Shown in pieces: positions 18,276 through 32,125 of a stretch of DNA of 64,000 bases. Both the position numbers and the translations under genes were made by a program. This stretch comes from Leclercia sp. LSNIH1 (GTDB lineage: Bacteria; Pseudomonadota; Gammaproteobacteria; Enterobacterales; Enterobacteriaceae): NCBI RefSeq assembly GCF_002902985.1, contig NZ_CP026167.1, positions 868,001 through 932,000 of the forward strand. Reading direction: 5' to 3'. Positions within the stretch are counted from its first letter, which is position 1. Every line of letters starts with the position of its first letter. The notes under the pieces were generated by a model. The model was not told the origin of the DNA and did no database searches. It worked only from the letters and a program-made list of their open reading frames with translations.

Positions 18276-21068
18276 TTAGTGAGCCTGATCCCAGTTTTCT
18301 CCCTGGCCGACTTCTACCAGCAACGGCACATCCAGTTTGACGCTGTTCTCCATCAGTTCATGGATCTTTTTCGAGACCGGCTCCAGATCGTCTTTATGCA
18401 CCTCAAACACCAGTTCATCGTGTACCTGCATGATCATCCGCACCCGCGGCTGCTCTTTCTCCAGCCAGGCGTCAACGGCGATCATTGCACGTTTGATGAT
18501 ATCTGCCGCCGTCCCCTGCATCGGGGCGTTGATTGCCGCACGTTCGGCACCGGCACGGCGGGCCGCATTACTGGATTTGATGTCCGGCAGATAGAGGCGA
18601 CGCCCTTCCAGGGTTTCGACATAGCCTTTTTCTTTTGCCTGGGCGCGCGTGTTCTCCATATATTGCAGCACGCCCGGGTAGCGCTCGAAATAGAGATCCA
18701 TATACTTCTGCGACTCTTTGCGCGGAATATTGAGCTGGCGGGAGAGGCCAAAGGCGCTCATGCCGTAGATAAGGCCAAAGTTGATCGCCTTCGCGCTGCG
18801 GCGCTGTTCCCCGGTGACGCTCTCCAGTGGCATACCAAACACTTCGGCTGCCGTGGCCCGGTGAATATCCTGCCCTTCAGCAAAGGCGGTCAACAGCCCT
18901 TTATCCCGGGAGAGGTGCGCCATGATGCGCAGCTCAATCTGTGAATAGTCAGCAGAGACGATGACGTAATCCTCTGGCGCAATAAACGCCTGACGGATAC
19001 GGCGCCCTTCTTCATTACGCACCGGAATGTTTTGCAGGTTAGGATCGGTTGAGGAGAGTCGCCCGGTAGCCGCTACCGCCTGATGGTAAGAGGTGTGTAC
19101 ACGGCCCGTTTTTGGGTTGATCATCAACGGCAGCTTATCGGTGTAGGTCGATTTTAGCTTTGCCAGCCCACGATACTGAAGGATCACTTTTGGCAGAGGA
19201 TAGTCCAGCGCCAGCTCCTCAAGCACCTCTTCAGAGGTGGACGGCGCCCCGCCCGGCGTTTTCTTCAGCGGCTTGATACCCTGCTTTTCAAACAGGATGG
19301 TCTGCAGCTGTTTAGTGGACGAGAGATTAAACGGCTCGCCGGCGATCTCATGCGCTTTTTGTTCCAGCTCGTGCAGACGCAGGGCGATCTCTTCTGAGTG
19401 CTTGTGCAACACAGCCGGATCGATTTTCACGCCATTGCGCTCGATGCGGGACAGAACCGGCACCAGCGGCATCTCGATATTCTGGAACACGTTCAGTGGC
19501 CCGGCGTGTTTTTGCAGCTTCGGCCACATCTTTAAATGCAGTTGCAGCGTGACGTCAGCGTCTTCTGCCGCATAGTGCCCCGCCTCTTCCAGGGCGATCT
19601 GGTTAAAGGTCAGCTGATTCTTGCCCTTACCGGCGATCTGCTCAAAGGTGACGGTTTTATGCTTCAGCCAGCGGTCGGAGAGCGAATCCATATCGTGACG
19701 ACCGGCGACGCTGTCGAGGATATAGGACTCCAGCATGGTATCGAACGCAATGCCGCGCAGTTCGATACCGTAGTTTTGCAGGATACCGCGATCGAACTTC
19801 AGGTTTTGCCCTACCTTCAGCGCTTTTTCATCTTCAAGGATCGGCTTAAGGAGTTCGAGCACGCGCTCACGGGTAAGCTGCTCTGGCGCGTCCAGATAGT
19901 CGTGGGCAACCGGCACATAGGCGGCAACGCCCGGCTCTGTGGCAAATGACAGCCCCACCATATTGGCGGAGACATTATCGAGGCTGTCGGTTTCGGTATC
20001 GAAAGCGAATACCGGTGCCTGGTGTAACTTTTCAATCCAGCGTTGCAGCTGCGCTTCATCCAGAATGGTTTCGTAATGCTCAGAAGAGAGCACGCTGGCT
20101 TCTTCTTCCGGCTCCTCTTCTGCATCGATCACCAGGGTCTCTTTTGGCTTAGCTACTGGTTTAGCCCCTTTCGCCTGCAGCCATTTCCCCGCTTCGACAT
20201 CGGTTATCCAGCGTTTGAACTCGTACTGCTTAAACAGGCCTAGCAGCTCTTCAACGGCAGGTTGCTGCACTTCAAGCTGTTCACAGGTCAGATCCAGCTC
20301 GACGTCTGTTTTGATGGTTGCCAGCTGATAAGAGAGGTAGGCCACCTCTTTGTTCTGCTCAAGCTTAGCGGCCATGGTTTTGGCACCGCGGAAGGTCAGC
20401 CCGGCGATTTTATCCTGCTCGCTATACAGCGTATCCAGCCCGCCCAGACCTTGCAGCAGCGCCTGGGCCGTCTTTTCGCCCACGCCCGGTACGCCAGGAA
20501 TGTTATCGGAGGAGTCACCCATCAGCGCGAGGAAGTCGATGATCAGTTCCGGCGGCACGCCATACTTAGCGACGACCTCTTCCGGCCCAAGAATGGTATT
20601 GGTCATGGTGTTAATCAGGGTGATCCCCGGCGTGACCAGCTGAGCCATGTCTTTATCGCCGGTGCTGATCAGGACCGGGCGGCCCATTTTCTCTGCTTCA
20701 CGCGCCAGCGTACCGATAACATCGTCCGCTTCAACGCCCGAGACGGCCATCAAAGGCAGCCCCATCGCTTTTACCATCTTATGCAGAGGCTCAATTTGCG
20801 CGCGCAGATCGTCCGGCATCGGCGGACGATGAGATTTGTAATGCTCGAACAGCTCATCCCGGAAAGTTTTGCCTTTCGCATCGAAGACCACGGCGGCATG
20901 GCTTGGCTGATACTGCATGATCAGGCTACGCAGCATGTTCAGCACACCATACATTGCGCCCGTAGGCTCTCCTGCGCTGTTGGTCAGCGGAGGAAATGCG
21001 TGATATGCCCGATAGAGGTAAGACGAGCCGTCGACGAGAATAAGCGGATTTTCGGGGATCTGAACCAT
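18276..21068 (-). CDS. polA: DNA polymerase I
   Basis: A 930-residue family A polymerase matching E. coli PolA (928). Domains in order: 5'-3' exonuclease (residues 1 to about 290; [36 protein letters not shown]), 3'-5' proofreading exonuclease ([11 protein letters not shown], about 350-520) and polymerase with motif [12 protein letters not shown], motif [15 protein letters not shown] and motif [10 protein letters not shown]. It serves in Okazaki-fragment maturation and repair. The start is the ATG at 21066-21068 ([23 protein letters not shown], as in E. coli). A further 14 in-frame codons upstream are not conserved. Confidence 0.98.
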   Translation of the reverse strand: MVQIPENPLILVDGSSYLYRAYHAFPPLTNSAGEPTGAMYGVLNMLRSLIMQYQPSHAAVVFDAKGKTFRDELFEHYKSHRPPMPDDLRAQIEPLHKMVKAMGLPLMAVSGVEADDVIGTLAREAEKMGRPVLISTGDKDMAQLVTPGITLINTMTNTILGPEEVVAKYGVPPELIIDFLALMGDSSDNIPGVPGVGEKTAQALLQGLGGLDTLYSEQDKIAGLTFRGAKTMAAKLEQNKEVAYLSYQLATIKTDVELDLTCEQLEVQQPAVEELLGLFKQYEFKRWITDVEAGKWLQAKGAKPVAKPKETLVIDAEEEPEEEASVLSSEHYETILDEAQLQRWIEKLHQAPVFAFDTETDSLDNVSANMVGLSFATEPGVAAYVPVAHDYLDAPEQLTRERVLELLKPILEDEKALKVGQNLKFDRGILQNYGIELRGIAFDTMLESYILDSVAGRHDMDSLSDRWLKHKTVTFEQIAGKGKNQLTFNQIALEEAGHYAAEDADVTLQLHLKMWPKLQKHAGPLNVFQNIEMPLVPVLSRIERNGVKIDPAVLHKHSEEIALRLHELEQKAHEIAGEPFNLSSTKQLQTILFEKQGIKPLKKTPGGAPSTSEEVLEELALDYPLPKVILQYRGLAKLKSTYTDKLPLMINPKTGRVHTSYHQAVAATGRLSSTDPNLQNIPVRNEEGRRIRQAFIAPEDYVIVSADYSQIELRIMAHLSRDKGLLTAFAEGQDIHRATAAEVFGMPLESVTGEQRRSAKAINFGLIYGMSAFGLSRQLNIPRKESQKYMDLYFERYPGVLQYMENTRAQAKEKGYVETLEGRRLYLPDIKSSNAARRAGAERAAINAPMQGTAADIIKRAMIAVDAWLEKEQPRVRMIMQVHDELVFEVHKDDLEPVSKKIHELMENSVKLDVPLLVEVGQGENWDQAH

Positions 21069-21162
21069 AATGTCCGTGCCTTTAAGTAATTTATGAATAA
21101 AGGATGCCACAGAAGGATGAAAACATCAGTTTTTCACGGCCAATACAGCCAAAGATTTTGTG

Positions 21163-21356
21163 ATCCTGAGGATCGCTCGCAAATTAAAACTGTGGATAAG
21201 TTTGTGAATATTTTCTGTAACCTGGATTAAATGTGCTTAATGAGGATCGATGAGATAATTATTAAACTTATTAATCAATAACTTGTGATTTGATCACGAT
21301 CTCATATTTTCGGTTGATGACAATTTACTCCATGTGGATATAAGCCACGCAGGATC
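21163..21356. promoter_or_regulatory. GATC- and DnaA-box-rich region between polA and yihG
   Basis: This intergenic stretch holds six GATC sites (21163, 21172, 21245, 21292, 21298, 21353), a perfect DnaA box TGTGGATAA (21191-21199) and a one-mismatch box TGTGGATAT (21333-21341) in very AT-rich DNA. It probably contains the polA promoter. DnaA stimulation of polA has been reported in E. coli. The density of GATC suggests SeqA or Dam involvement, which is an inference. Confidence 0.55.
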
Positions 21357-21504
21357 GGCATAACAGGATTTTTCTCCACAGCGCATACAAATCAGCTTGC
21401 CCGCCAAGTTAAAGCGCCATCCTTTAACCGTTTTCTGGTAAAATCAGCGCCCGGTGCCTGTTTATCAGGCGCCATCCATAGCTAACTACCTGAAAACATT
21501 CATC

Positions 21505-22413
21505 ATGTCTAGACTCCTGGCTGCGATCACCCTCTTCTTAAGTATCGCATTAACTATTCTGGTCACCATCGCCTGTTCTGTGCCGATCATCATCGCCGGA
21601 ATAATTAAACTGCTATTACCGATCCCCGTTGTCTGGCGTGCCGTATCTGCATTCTGTAACGTTATGATGTACTGCTGGTGTGAAGGCCTGGCGGTGCTTC
21701 TGCGTCTTAATCCACATCTGAAATGGGATGTTCAGGGTCTGGAAGGACTTAACAAGAAAAACTGGTATTTGCTTATCTGCAACCACCATAGCTGGGCCGA
21801 TATCGTGGTGTTATGCGTACTGTTCCGCAAACACATTCCCATGAATAAGTACTTCCTTAAACAGCAGCTCGCCTGGGTACCCTTTATTGGGCTGGCCTGT
21901 TGGGCGCTGGATATGCCGTTTATGAAGCGCTATTCCCGTAGCTATCTGATCCGCCATCCTGAACGCCGCGGCAAAGATGTTGAAACGACACGCCGCTCCT
22001 GCGAGAAGTTTCGCGCGCACCCCACCACCATCGTCAATTTTGTGGAAGGCTCTCGCTTTACCGAAGAGAAAAAGCAGCAAACCCGCTCACCGTACAGCAA
22101 CCTGCTGCCGCCAAAAGCGGCGGGGATCGCCATGGCGCTTAACGTACTGGGCCAACAGTTCGACAAATTACTGGACGTGACGCTCTGTTATCCGGAGAAC
22201 GACAAGACGCCGTTTTACGATATGCTCAGCGGCAAGTTAACCCGGATTGTGGTGCGTATTAATCTGGTGCCTGTGGCGGAGGAATTACACGGGGACTATG
22301 TCAGCGATAAGAACTTTAAGCGACGCTTCCAGCTCTGGCTGAATACGCTGTGGACGGAAAAAGACGTGCTAATCGACAGGATTAAAGCCCAATACAACAA
22401 CGCCGGTCATTGA
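21505..22413 (+). CDS. yihG: Inner-membrane acyltransferase YihG
   Basis: A PlsC-type acyltransferase matching E. coli YihG. It has an N-terminal hydrophobic segment (two membrane helices to about residue 50), the catalytic NHHSWAD (NHx4D) and the substrate motif VEGSRF. It is a probable lysophosphatidate acyltransferase that affects membrane phospholipid composition. The start is uncertain. The E. coli N-terminus MAN aligns with ATA GCT AAC at 21478, which is not a normal start here. GTG at 21454 sits only about 10 bases after a TAAAAT -10 (21439-21444). ATG at 21505 (302 residues) lacks a clear ribosome binding site. I choose the ATG. Confidence 0.88.
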   Translation: MSRLLAAITLFLSIALTILVTIACSVPIIIAGIIKLLLPIPVVWRAVSAFCNVMMYCWCEGLAVLLRLNPHLKWDVQGLEGLNKKNWYLLICNHHSWADIVVLCVLFRKHIPMNKYFLKQQLAWVPFIGLACWALDMPFMKRYSRSYLIRHPERRGKDVETTRRSCEKFRAHPTTIVNFVEGSRFTEEKKQQTRSPYSNLLPPKAAGIAMALNVLGQQFDKLLDVTLCYPENDKTPFYDMLSGKLTRIVVRINLVPVAEELHGDYVSDKNFKRRFQLWLNTLWTEKDVLIDRIKAQYNNAGH

Positions 22414-22424
22414 CCGGCGTTTTC
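22399..22424. terminator. Bidirectional terminator between yihG and dsbA
   Basis: AACGCCGGTCA and TGACCGGCGTT form a perfect palindromic stem that overlaps the yihG stop codon. It is followed by TTTC on the right and preceded by AACAA on the left, so it can serve both convergent transcripts. Confidence 0.8.
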
Positions 22425-22428
22425 TTTA

Positions 22429-23052
22429 TTACTTCTTCTCAACCAGATACTTCACGGTGTCGGCATACTGCTGCACGAAGATGTCCATGCTGCTGGTATC
22501 CATCCCCTGCATATTCAGCTGGTACTTACCGTTAACATACATGGCTGGAACACCACGCAGTTGCAGATCGGCGGCCGCTTTTTCCTGCTGTGCCACGAGA
22601 GATTTCACGACAAAGCTGTTCCAGGCTGCATCGTATTCTTCACCCTTAACGCCTGCATCAACGAATACCTTACGGATATCAGCAGTGGTCTGTACAGACT
22701 GGGTTTTCTGCACGGCTTCAAACATCGGTGCAGTGATTTTGTCTTCCACGCCCAGGGCCATAGCGACTGCCCACGCCTGCGTTAAGTCTTTGCCCAGCGG
22801 GCCAAGGAACTCAACGTGATACTTGGTCATTTTGGTGCCTTCAGGCAGCTTCTTCTTCACGTTCTCGGAAACATGCAGAACCTGCTCGAACTCATAGCAG
22901 TGCGGGCAATAGAATGAGAAGAACTCCAGTACCTGAGGTTCTCCAGCTACAGGTTTGTCGAGGGTAATATACTGTTTACCATCGGTGAACTGTGCAGCCG
23001 AAGCGCTAAATGCCAGAATCATACCTGCCAGCGCCAGCCATATTTTTTTCAT
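22429..23052 (-). CDS. dsbA: Periplasmic thiol:disulfide oxidase DsbA
   Basis: A 207-residue precursor with a Sec signal peptide ([19 protein letters not shown], cleavage after residue 19) and the thioredoxin-fold active site CPHC at residues 49-52 ([10 protein letters not shown]). The cis-proline loop is in [10 protein letters not shown]. It introduces disulfides into exported proteins and is reoxidised by DsbB. The start is the ATG at 23050-23052; a TTG two codons upstream would sit too close to the AGGAG. It follows srkA after 27 bases, as in the E. coli srkA-dsbA operon. yihF, which is downstream in E. coli, is absent. Confidence 0.97.
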   Translation of the reverse strand: MKKIWLALAGMILAFSASAAQFTDGKQYITLDKPVAGEPQVLEFFSFYCPHCYEFEQVLHVSENVKKKLPEGTKMTKYHVEFLGPLGKDLTQAWAVAMALGVEDKITAPMFEAVQKTQSVQTTADIRKVFVDAGVKGEEYDAAWNSFVVKSLVAQQEKAAADLQLRGVPAMYVNGKYQLNMQGMDTSSMDIFVQQYADTVKYLVEKK

Positions 23053-23079
23053 GATCAACTCTCTCCTGGATGTGTTCGA

Positions 23080-24066
23080 TTAATACATTGGCGTTAATTG
23101 CAAAGGGGGTTCCTGCAGAACCTTTACCTGTTCAATAAATGTGGATATCTGGTTACGCCAGTAATCTTCTCCGGTAAGCCACGGGAAGTTTCTGGGAAAC
23201 GCGGGGTCGTCCCAACGCCTGATTAACCATGCAAGATAATAAACAAAACGCATGGCGCGTAAAGGTTCGATTAATGCAATTTCGTCTGAATTAAAAGGGG
23301 TGAACTCCTCATAGGCTTCGATAATCGTCTCAAGCTGCATCCGCTGCTCAGCCTTATCGCCATTCAGCAGCATCCAGAGATCCTGAATCGCCGGTCCCAT
23401 TCTCGCATCATCGAGGTCGACAAATAATGGTCCGTCACGCCAGAGGATATTTCCGGCATGGCAATCACCGTGCAGGCGCAGCGTTTTGACGTTGTTATCC
23501 CAGCGCGCTGTGACGGCGTTAATTAAATTATCCGTTGCGGCCAGAAATTCAGCTTTCAGCCCTGAGGGGATGAGCGTGGAGGTTTCAAATACCTGACGCG
23601 GTTCGAGCAGATATTCCGCAATGCCGATTGTGGGACGCGAAGTAAAGGCGCTTTTCTTACCCGTCTGATGTATGCGCCCTAAATAACGGGCAACCCATTC
23701 CATCTGATCGATATTATCGGCTTCAAATTGCCGGCCACCGAGGCTTGGGAAAACGGCAAAATAAAAACCCTGGTGCGACAGTAGCGTCTGACCATTGAAC
23801 TGAAGAGGTGCGGCAACGGGAACGTCATCGGCTACCAGGTCGAGGGCGAACTGATGCTCTTCCTGGATCTGATCGACTGACCAGCGCTGCGGGCGATAAA
23901 ATTTCACGACGAAGCGCTGACGATCCTCATCCTGAAACTGGTAGACGCGGTTTTCATAGCTGTTTAATGGGGTCAGACCTGAGTCCACCCGGATGCCCTG
24001 CTCAAACAGAGCATCCATAATGGTATCCGGGTGTAAGGTCTGGAAAGTAAAGGCCTGGTCGTTCAT
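23080..24066 (-). CDS. srkA: Stress response kinase A (YihE/RdoA)
   Basis: A 328-residue protein of the choline kinase/aminoglycoside phosphotransferase fold matching E. coli SrkA. The catalytic motif LHGDCHAGNILW and the metal-binding VDLDDARMGP are present. SrkA is a Ser/Thr kinase that counteracts programmed cell death under stress, and it belongs to the Cpx regulon with dsbA. No signal peptide is visible. Its gene precedes dsbA in the same direction, so the two are probably cotranscribed. Confidence 0.95.
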   Translation of the reverse strand: MNDQAFTFQTLHPDTIMDALFEQGIRVDSGLTPLNSYENRVYQFQDEDRQRFVVKFYRPQRWSVDQIQEEHQFALDLVADDVPVAAPLQFNGQTLLSHQGFYFAVFPSLGGRQFEADNIDQMEWVARYLGRIHQTGKKSAFTSRPTIGIAEYLLEPRQVFETSTLIPSGLKAEFLAATDNLINAVTARWDNNVKTLRLHGDCHAGNILWRDGPLFVDLDDARMGPAIQDLWMLLNGDKAEQRMQLETIIEAYEEFTPFNSDEIALIEPLRAMRFVYYLAWLIRRWDDPAFPRNFPWLTGEDYWRNQISTFIEQVKVLQEPPLQLTPMY

Positions 24067-24141
24067 CCGATTATCCGGAAATTATACGAATGATTGAGGA
24101 TATCATTTAACGGCGATTACGGTGGCGCCTCTTACAAGCTT

Positions 24142-24411
24142 TTACTCTTTAATTACGCCACGTGCGCGCAGCAGGGCTGTTTTGAAATCCTCTTCGTAAT
24201 CTTTCTGAATACCGGGAATGACAGCATCTTTACCAGAATCGCGCATTTTCAGGTGATAGATCAGGATGTCATCGGAAAGGTCGGCCAGTTCGCCTTCATA
24301 ACCTGACTCCTGCGCCAGTTTCTGTAAGAATTGCACGAGGTTAAGCTCTGGCTCTTTTTGCCAGGCTGGCTGGAGAAGTTCAATAACTTCATTCAGACGT
24401 TTACATTTCAT
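24142..24411 (-). CDS. yihD: YihD family protein (DUF1040)
   Basis: An 89-residue acidic, helix-rich cytoplasmic protein starting [20 protein letters not shown]. It matches E. coli YihD over its full length and lies in the same place between mobA and srkA. Its function is unknown. AAGGAG lies a few bases before the ATG. Convergence with no other gene and a 75-base gap to srkA allow either a separate unit or cotranscription with srkA-dsbA. Confidence 0.93.
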   Translation of the reverse strand: MKCKRLNEVIELLQPAWQKEPELNLVQFLQKLAQESGYEGELADLSDDILIYHLKMRDSGKDAVIPGIQKDYEEDFKTALLRARGVIKE

Positions 24412-24476
24412 GGTAATACTCCTTTCATTGAGAGTGACACGTTAGCAGGGTCAATCCCACAATAAAAGAGGCGATA

Positions 24477-25064
24477 TTGTTGAGCCAGATAAGCACGATC
24501 ACGGGTGTGGTGTTAGCCGGCGGCAAGGCATCCCGCATGGGGGGAGTCGATAAGGGCCTGCAGACGTTGAACGGCACACCGTTATGGCAGCACGTGGCAC
24601 ACACGCTGAGTAAACAAGTTAGTACGCTAGCCATCAGTGCTAACAAAAACCTCGCCGTTTATCGGGAAAGTGGACACCCCGTCTATCCCGACTCGCTGGC
24701 TGATTACCCGGGGCCGCTGGCGGGGATGCTTTCTGTTATGCAGCAGTGCGATGCCGAGTGGTTTCTGTTTTGCCCCTGCGATACACCGTTTATCCCCTAT
24801 TGTCTGGCTGAGCGCTTTGTTAAACACAGGGAAACGTCAGCGGTTGTCTGGGCGCATGACGGCGAACGCGATCATCCAACCATTGCGCTAATGCACCGTC
24901 AGCTGATGCCGGAATTAAAGAACTACCTGGCGGCGGGAGAGCGTCGGGTGATGGTCTTTATGCGACAAGCTGGCGGACATTCTGTCGATTTTAGCGATAT
25001 GAAACAGGCGTTTATTAACATCAATACTCTCGAACAGATAGACACTATGCAGAGGCACAAATGA
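24477..25064 (+). CDS. mobA: Molybdenum cofactor guanylyltransferase MobA
   Basis: A 195-residue nucleotidyltransferase that joins GMP to Mo-molybdopterin to give the MGD cofactor. The N-terminal signature [26 protein letters not shown] and the C-terminal FININ are typical of the family. The start is one of two consecutive TTG codons (24477 or 24480), with AGAGG at about 24467-24471. The E. coli protein aligns with either choice. Its 3' end overlaps mobB by 4 bases (ATGA), implying translational coupling. Confidence 0.95.
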   Translation: MLSQISTITGVVLAGGKASRMGGVDKGLQTLNGTPLWQHVAHTLSKQVSTLAISANKNLAVYRESGHPVYPDSLADYPGPLAGMLSVMQQCDAEWFLFCPCDTPFIPYCLAERFVKHRETSAVVWAHDGERDHPTIALMHRQLMPELKNYLAAGERRVMVFMRQAGGHSVDFSDMKQAFININTLEQIDTMQRHK

Positions 25065-25567
25065 TACCTGTTTTAGCGATCGCCGCCTGGAGCGGTACGG
25101 GGAAAACCACCCTGTTAAAAGCCATTATCCCGGCGCTCTGCGCCAGAGGTGTACGCCCCGGGCTTATCAAACACACTCATCACAATATGGATGTCGATAT
25201 TCCTGGTAAGGACAGCTATGAACTGCGCAGAGCTGGCGCGGCACAAACCATTGTTGCCAGCAGTAAACGTTGGGCCTTAATGACCGAGACACCGGACGCA
25301 AACGACCTTGATCTGCCTTACCTTATCAGCCGGATGGATCATTCGACGCTGGATCTGGTCCTGGTAGAGGGTTTTAAGCATGAACCGGTGGCAAAGATCC
25401 TGCTGTTTCGCAGCGATACCGGACATGAGGTTAATGAGTTAACGCTTGATGAGCATGTTATCGCGGTGGCCAGTGATATTTCACTGTCGCTTCAGGTACC
25501 GGTCCTGGATATCAATAATGCGGAGGAGATCGTCGGGTTCATTCAACAATGGATGAGGTCAAAGTAG
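25061..25567 (+). CDS. mobB: Molybdopterin-guanine dinucleotide biosynthesis adaptor MobB
   Basis: A 168-residue P-loop GTP-binding protein matching E. coli MobB (about 175). Walker A is in [13 protein letters not shown], followed by [13 protein letters not shown] and LVEGFKHE. It is not essential for cofactor synthesis but enhances MobA. The ATG overlaps the mobA stop. It is convergent with the rRNA operon, and the gap of 86 bases holds a REP-like element and the rrn terminator. Confidence 0.95.
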   Translation: MIPVLAIAAWSGTGKTTLLKAIIPALCARGVRPGLIKHTHHNMDVDIPGKDSYELRRAGAAQTIVASSKRWALMTETPDANDLDLPYLISRMDHSTLDLVLVEGFKHEPVAKILLFRSDTGHEVNELTLDEHVIAVASDISLSLQVPVLDINNAEEIVGFIQQWMRSK

Positions 25568-25598
25568 GCCGGGTAAGGCGAAGCCGCCACCCGGCTTT
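25566..25598 (+). repeat. REP-like element between mobB and rrn
   Basis: GTAGGCCGGGTAAGGCGAAGCCGCCACCCGGC, the same unit seen at 14641-14672. Confidence 0.8.
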
Positions 25599-25613
25599 TT
25601 TAACGCCCAACGC

Positions 25614-25642
25614 AAAAAGCCCATCCGTGAGGATGGGCTTTC
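25614..25642 (-). terminator. rRNA operon terminator
   Basis: On the minus strand AAAGCCCATCC-TCAC-GGATGGGCTTTTT is an 11-bp stem with a tetraloop and T5, just after the 5S gene. Confidence 0.9.
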
Positions 25643-25653
25643 GGCTTTAATTG

Positions 25654-25773
25654 ATGCCTGGCAGTTCCCTACTCTCGCATGGGGAGACCCCACACTACCA
25701 TCGGCGCTACGGCGTTTCACTTCTGAGTTCGGCATGGGGTCAGGTGGGACCACCGCGCTACAGCCGCCAGGCA
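25654..25773 (-). rRNA. rrf: 5S ribosomal RNA
   Basis: The 120-nt minus-strand sequence begins TGCCTGGCGGCTGTAGCGCG and ends GGGAACTGCCAGGCAT, and is nearly identical to E. coli 5S rRNA, with its terminal helix TGCCTGGC/GCCAGGCA intact. Confidence 0.98.
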
Positions 25774-25966
25774 AATTCTTGGTGCTCTGTACGCAATACT
25801 TTATCGCATCAGCCGCGTTGGCCGCGCTCGTAAAGTCAGTCACATACTTCAGTATGCTCCTTCCTTTCCTTCGCTTGCCGCCTTGCTGCTGCGCAAACTA
25901 TTGTGTACTTAACTCTGAATCAATGCTGAAAATCTCTCAAATCCACCGAAACAGCTTCGGCGTTGT
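25774..25966 (-). other. 23S-5S spacer with extra hairpin element
   Basis: The spacer is 193 bases, about 100 longer than I recall for E. coli. The extra part is an imperfect inverted repeat about the palindrome CATACTTCAGTATG (25843-25856), with arms that pair loosely from about 25800 to 25900. The same palindrome core occurs in the spacer between the two tRNA genes. It would form a long hairpin in the precursor RNA. Confidence 0.65.
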
Positions 25967-28872
<2,906 letters not shown>

Positions 28873-29067
28873 TCACAACCCGAAGCTGTTTCACTTCGTG
28901 TTGTGAAAATTTGAGAGACTCGAACACACCTTTATCTGTTCTTATTACGGAGAACAGACACAGTGTGTCGTTTCAATTTTCAGCTTGATCCAGATTTTTA
29001 AAGAGCAAAACTTCGCAGCGCACCTTCGCAGGTACACTCTGAAGTTTTCAGGTTTTCGCAGTAAAGA

Positions 29068-29143
29068 TGGTGGAGCTATGCGGGATCGAACCGCAGACCT
29101 CCTGCGTGCAAGGCAGGCGCTCTCCCAGCTGAGCTATAGCCCC
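29068..29143 (-). tRNA. alaT: tRNA-Ala (TGC)
   Basis: A 76-nt cloverleaf on the minus strand begins GGGGCTATAGCTCAGCTGGG and ends with an encoded CCA. The anticodon TGC sits in loop CTTGCAC. It is the second of two spacer tRNAs in the rRNA operon. Base 32 appears as C rather than the U found in E. coli. Confidence 0.98.
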
Positions 29144-29163
29144 ATCGTGGTATCTCTGTACCG

Positions 29164-29247
29164 CCAATTTTTTCTGAGGCAAGGCGTGGTGACACGAAGC
29201 ATACTGAAGTATGTGAGTGTCGCCGCAACGCAGCATCAGTAAAAATT

Positions 29248-29250
<3 letters not shown>
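29164..29250 (-). repeat. Long imperfect palindrome between tRNA-Ile and tRNA-Ala
   Basis: CCAATTTTTTCTGA (29164-29177) and TCAGTAAAAATTTGG (29236-29250) are the outer arms of an 87-base imperfect inverted repeat centred on CATACTGAAGTATG (29200-29213). It fills the inter-tRNA spacer, which is about 104 bases here and much shorter in E. coli. The right arm overlaps the CCA end of tRNA-Ile. Confidence 0.7.
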
Positions 29251-29324
<74 letters not shown>

Positions 29325-29394
29325 GCAGAGATTTTTTACTGCTAATTTTCATCAGACAATCTGTGTGGACACTACAAAGGCAGGTTCTTTAAGG

Positions 29395-30934
<1,540 letters not shown>

Positions 30935-31063
30935 AAGTTTGATGCTCGTGAATTAAACTTCGTAATGAATTACGTGTTCACTCAGAGACTTGGTATTCAT
31001 TTTTCGTCCGAGGACGTTAAGAATCCATGTCACTTTGAGTGCCCACACAGATTGTCTGATAAA

Positions 31064-31076
31064 TTGTTAAAGAGCA
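31064..31076 (-). promoter_or_regulatory. rRNA leader boxA antitermination site
   Basis: TGCTCTTTAACAA on the minus strand is the canonical enterobacterial boxA, which recruits the Nus antitermination complex. It lies between P2 and the 16S gene. Confidence 0.93.
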
Positions 31077-31114
31077 GTGCAACGCGGCTTTCGCTCACCG
31101 TTGCGAGGTCCCGT

Positions 31115-31142
31115 ATATTACGTTTTCCTCATTCAGAGTCAA
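31115..31142 (-). promoter_or_regulatory. rRNA promoter P2
   Basis: On the minus strand TTGACT (31137-31142) and TAATAT (31115-31120) are 16 bases apart. Confidence 0.85.
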
Positions 31143-31235
31143 GCGATTATTTTCCCTTTTCTCTGCCGGGCATTCATCGCTGAACCCCGCTGACCCGGCG
31201 GCTTGCGTGCCGTTGTTCCGTGTCAGTGGAGGCGC

Positions 31236-31263
31236 ATTATAGGGAGTTCTTCGGCGCTGACAA
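31236..31263 (-). promoter_or_regulatory. rRNA promoter P1
   Basis: On the minus strand TTGTCA (31258-31263) and TATAAT (31236-31241) are 16 bases apart, followed by the GC-rich discriminator GCGCC typical of stringently controlled rrn P1. The A/T-rich AAAATTAAAAAAAACTA just upstream looks like an UP element. Confidence 0.92.
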
Positions 31264-31412
31264 GCGTAAAATTAAAAAAAACTACCAACCGTGTTTTTTT
31301 TCGCCAAAAGCCTCATCTTTTAGCCAGAAACGGTGCTAATTGCTGTTTTCGTCACCACAACCCGCCTGCAGGTGGCATACTTACTGGCATCAAGATTTAA
31401 GGAATATGCTTT

Positions 31413-32105
31413 ATGCCTTTAAGCGCGCAACAGCTGGCGGCACAAAAAAACCTTTCCTATGTGCTGGCAGAAAAACTGGCACAGCGGATCCTGGCAGGTG
31501 TTTACATGCCTGGCAGCATCCTGCCGGGCGAACTGGAACTGGGGGAACAGTTTGGCGTGAGCCGAACGGCCGTTCGTGAAGCTGTGAAAACGTTAACCGC
31601 GAAAGGAATGGTGCTGCCCCGTCCGCGCATCGGTACGCGCGTGATGCCTCAGGGCAACTGGAACTTCCTCGATCAGGAGCTGCTCTCCTGGTGGATGACG
31701 GAAGATAACTTCCAGCAGGTTATTGATCACTTCCTTGTTATGCGCAGTAGCCTGGAGCCGCAGGCCTGCCTGCTGGCCGCAACGATCGGAACGGCAGAGC
31801 AAAAGGCCCGACTAAACACCCTGATGGATGAGATAGTTCATCTGAAGAAAAACTTTAACCGGGAACGCTGGATAGATGTGGATATGGCCTGGCACGAGCA
31901 TATCTATGAGATGAGCGGTAATCCGTTCCTGACCTCTTTTGCCTCGCTCTTTCACTCTGTCTATCACACCTACTTTACCTCTATTACCCAGGATGAAGTG
32001 GTTAAGCTGGATTTACATCAGGCTATTGTCGATGCCATTCAGGACAGTGACGGGCCACGCGCCATGGCAGCCAGCCAGGCGCTGCTTGCCCCACCAGCAC
32101 GGTAG
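31413..32105 (+). CDS. yieP: FadR/GntR-family transcriptional regulator YieP
   Basis: A 230-residue GntR-family regulator, the same length as E. coli YieP. The N-terminal winged helix-turn-helix ([22 protein letters not shown] and [19 protein letters not shown]) is followed by an FCD ligand domain with metal-binding histidines ([26 protein letters not shown]). The ligand is not known to me. AAGGAA (31399-31404) precedes the ATG. It is divergent from the rrn operon and 20 bases upstream of hsrA, which it is likely cotranscribed with. Confidence 0.94.
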   Translation: MPLSAQQLAAQKNLSYVLAEKLAQRILAGVYMPGSILPGELELGEQFGVSRTAVREAVKTLTAKGMVLPRPRIGTRVMPQGNWNFLDQELLSWWMTEDNFQQVIDHFLVMRSSLEPQACLLAATIGTAEQKARLNTLMDEIVHLKKNFNRERWIDVDMAWHEHIYEMSGNPFLTSFASLFHSVYHTYFTSITQDEVVKLDLHQAIVDAIQDSDGPRAMAASQALLAPPAR

Positions 32106-32125
32106 CCATAACAACAGGAACTCGA

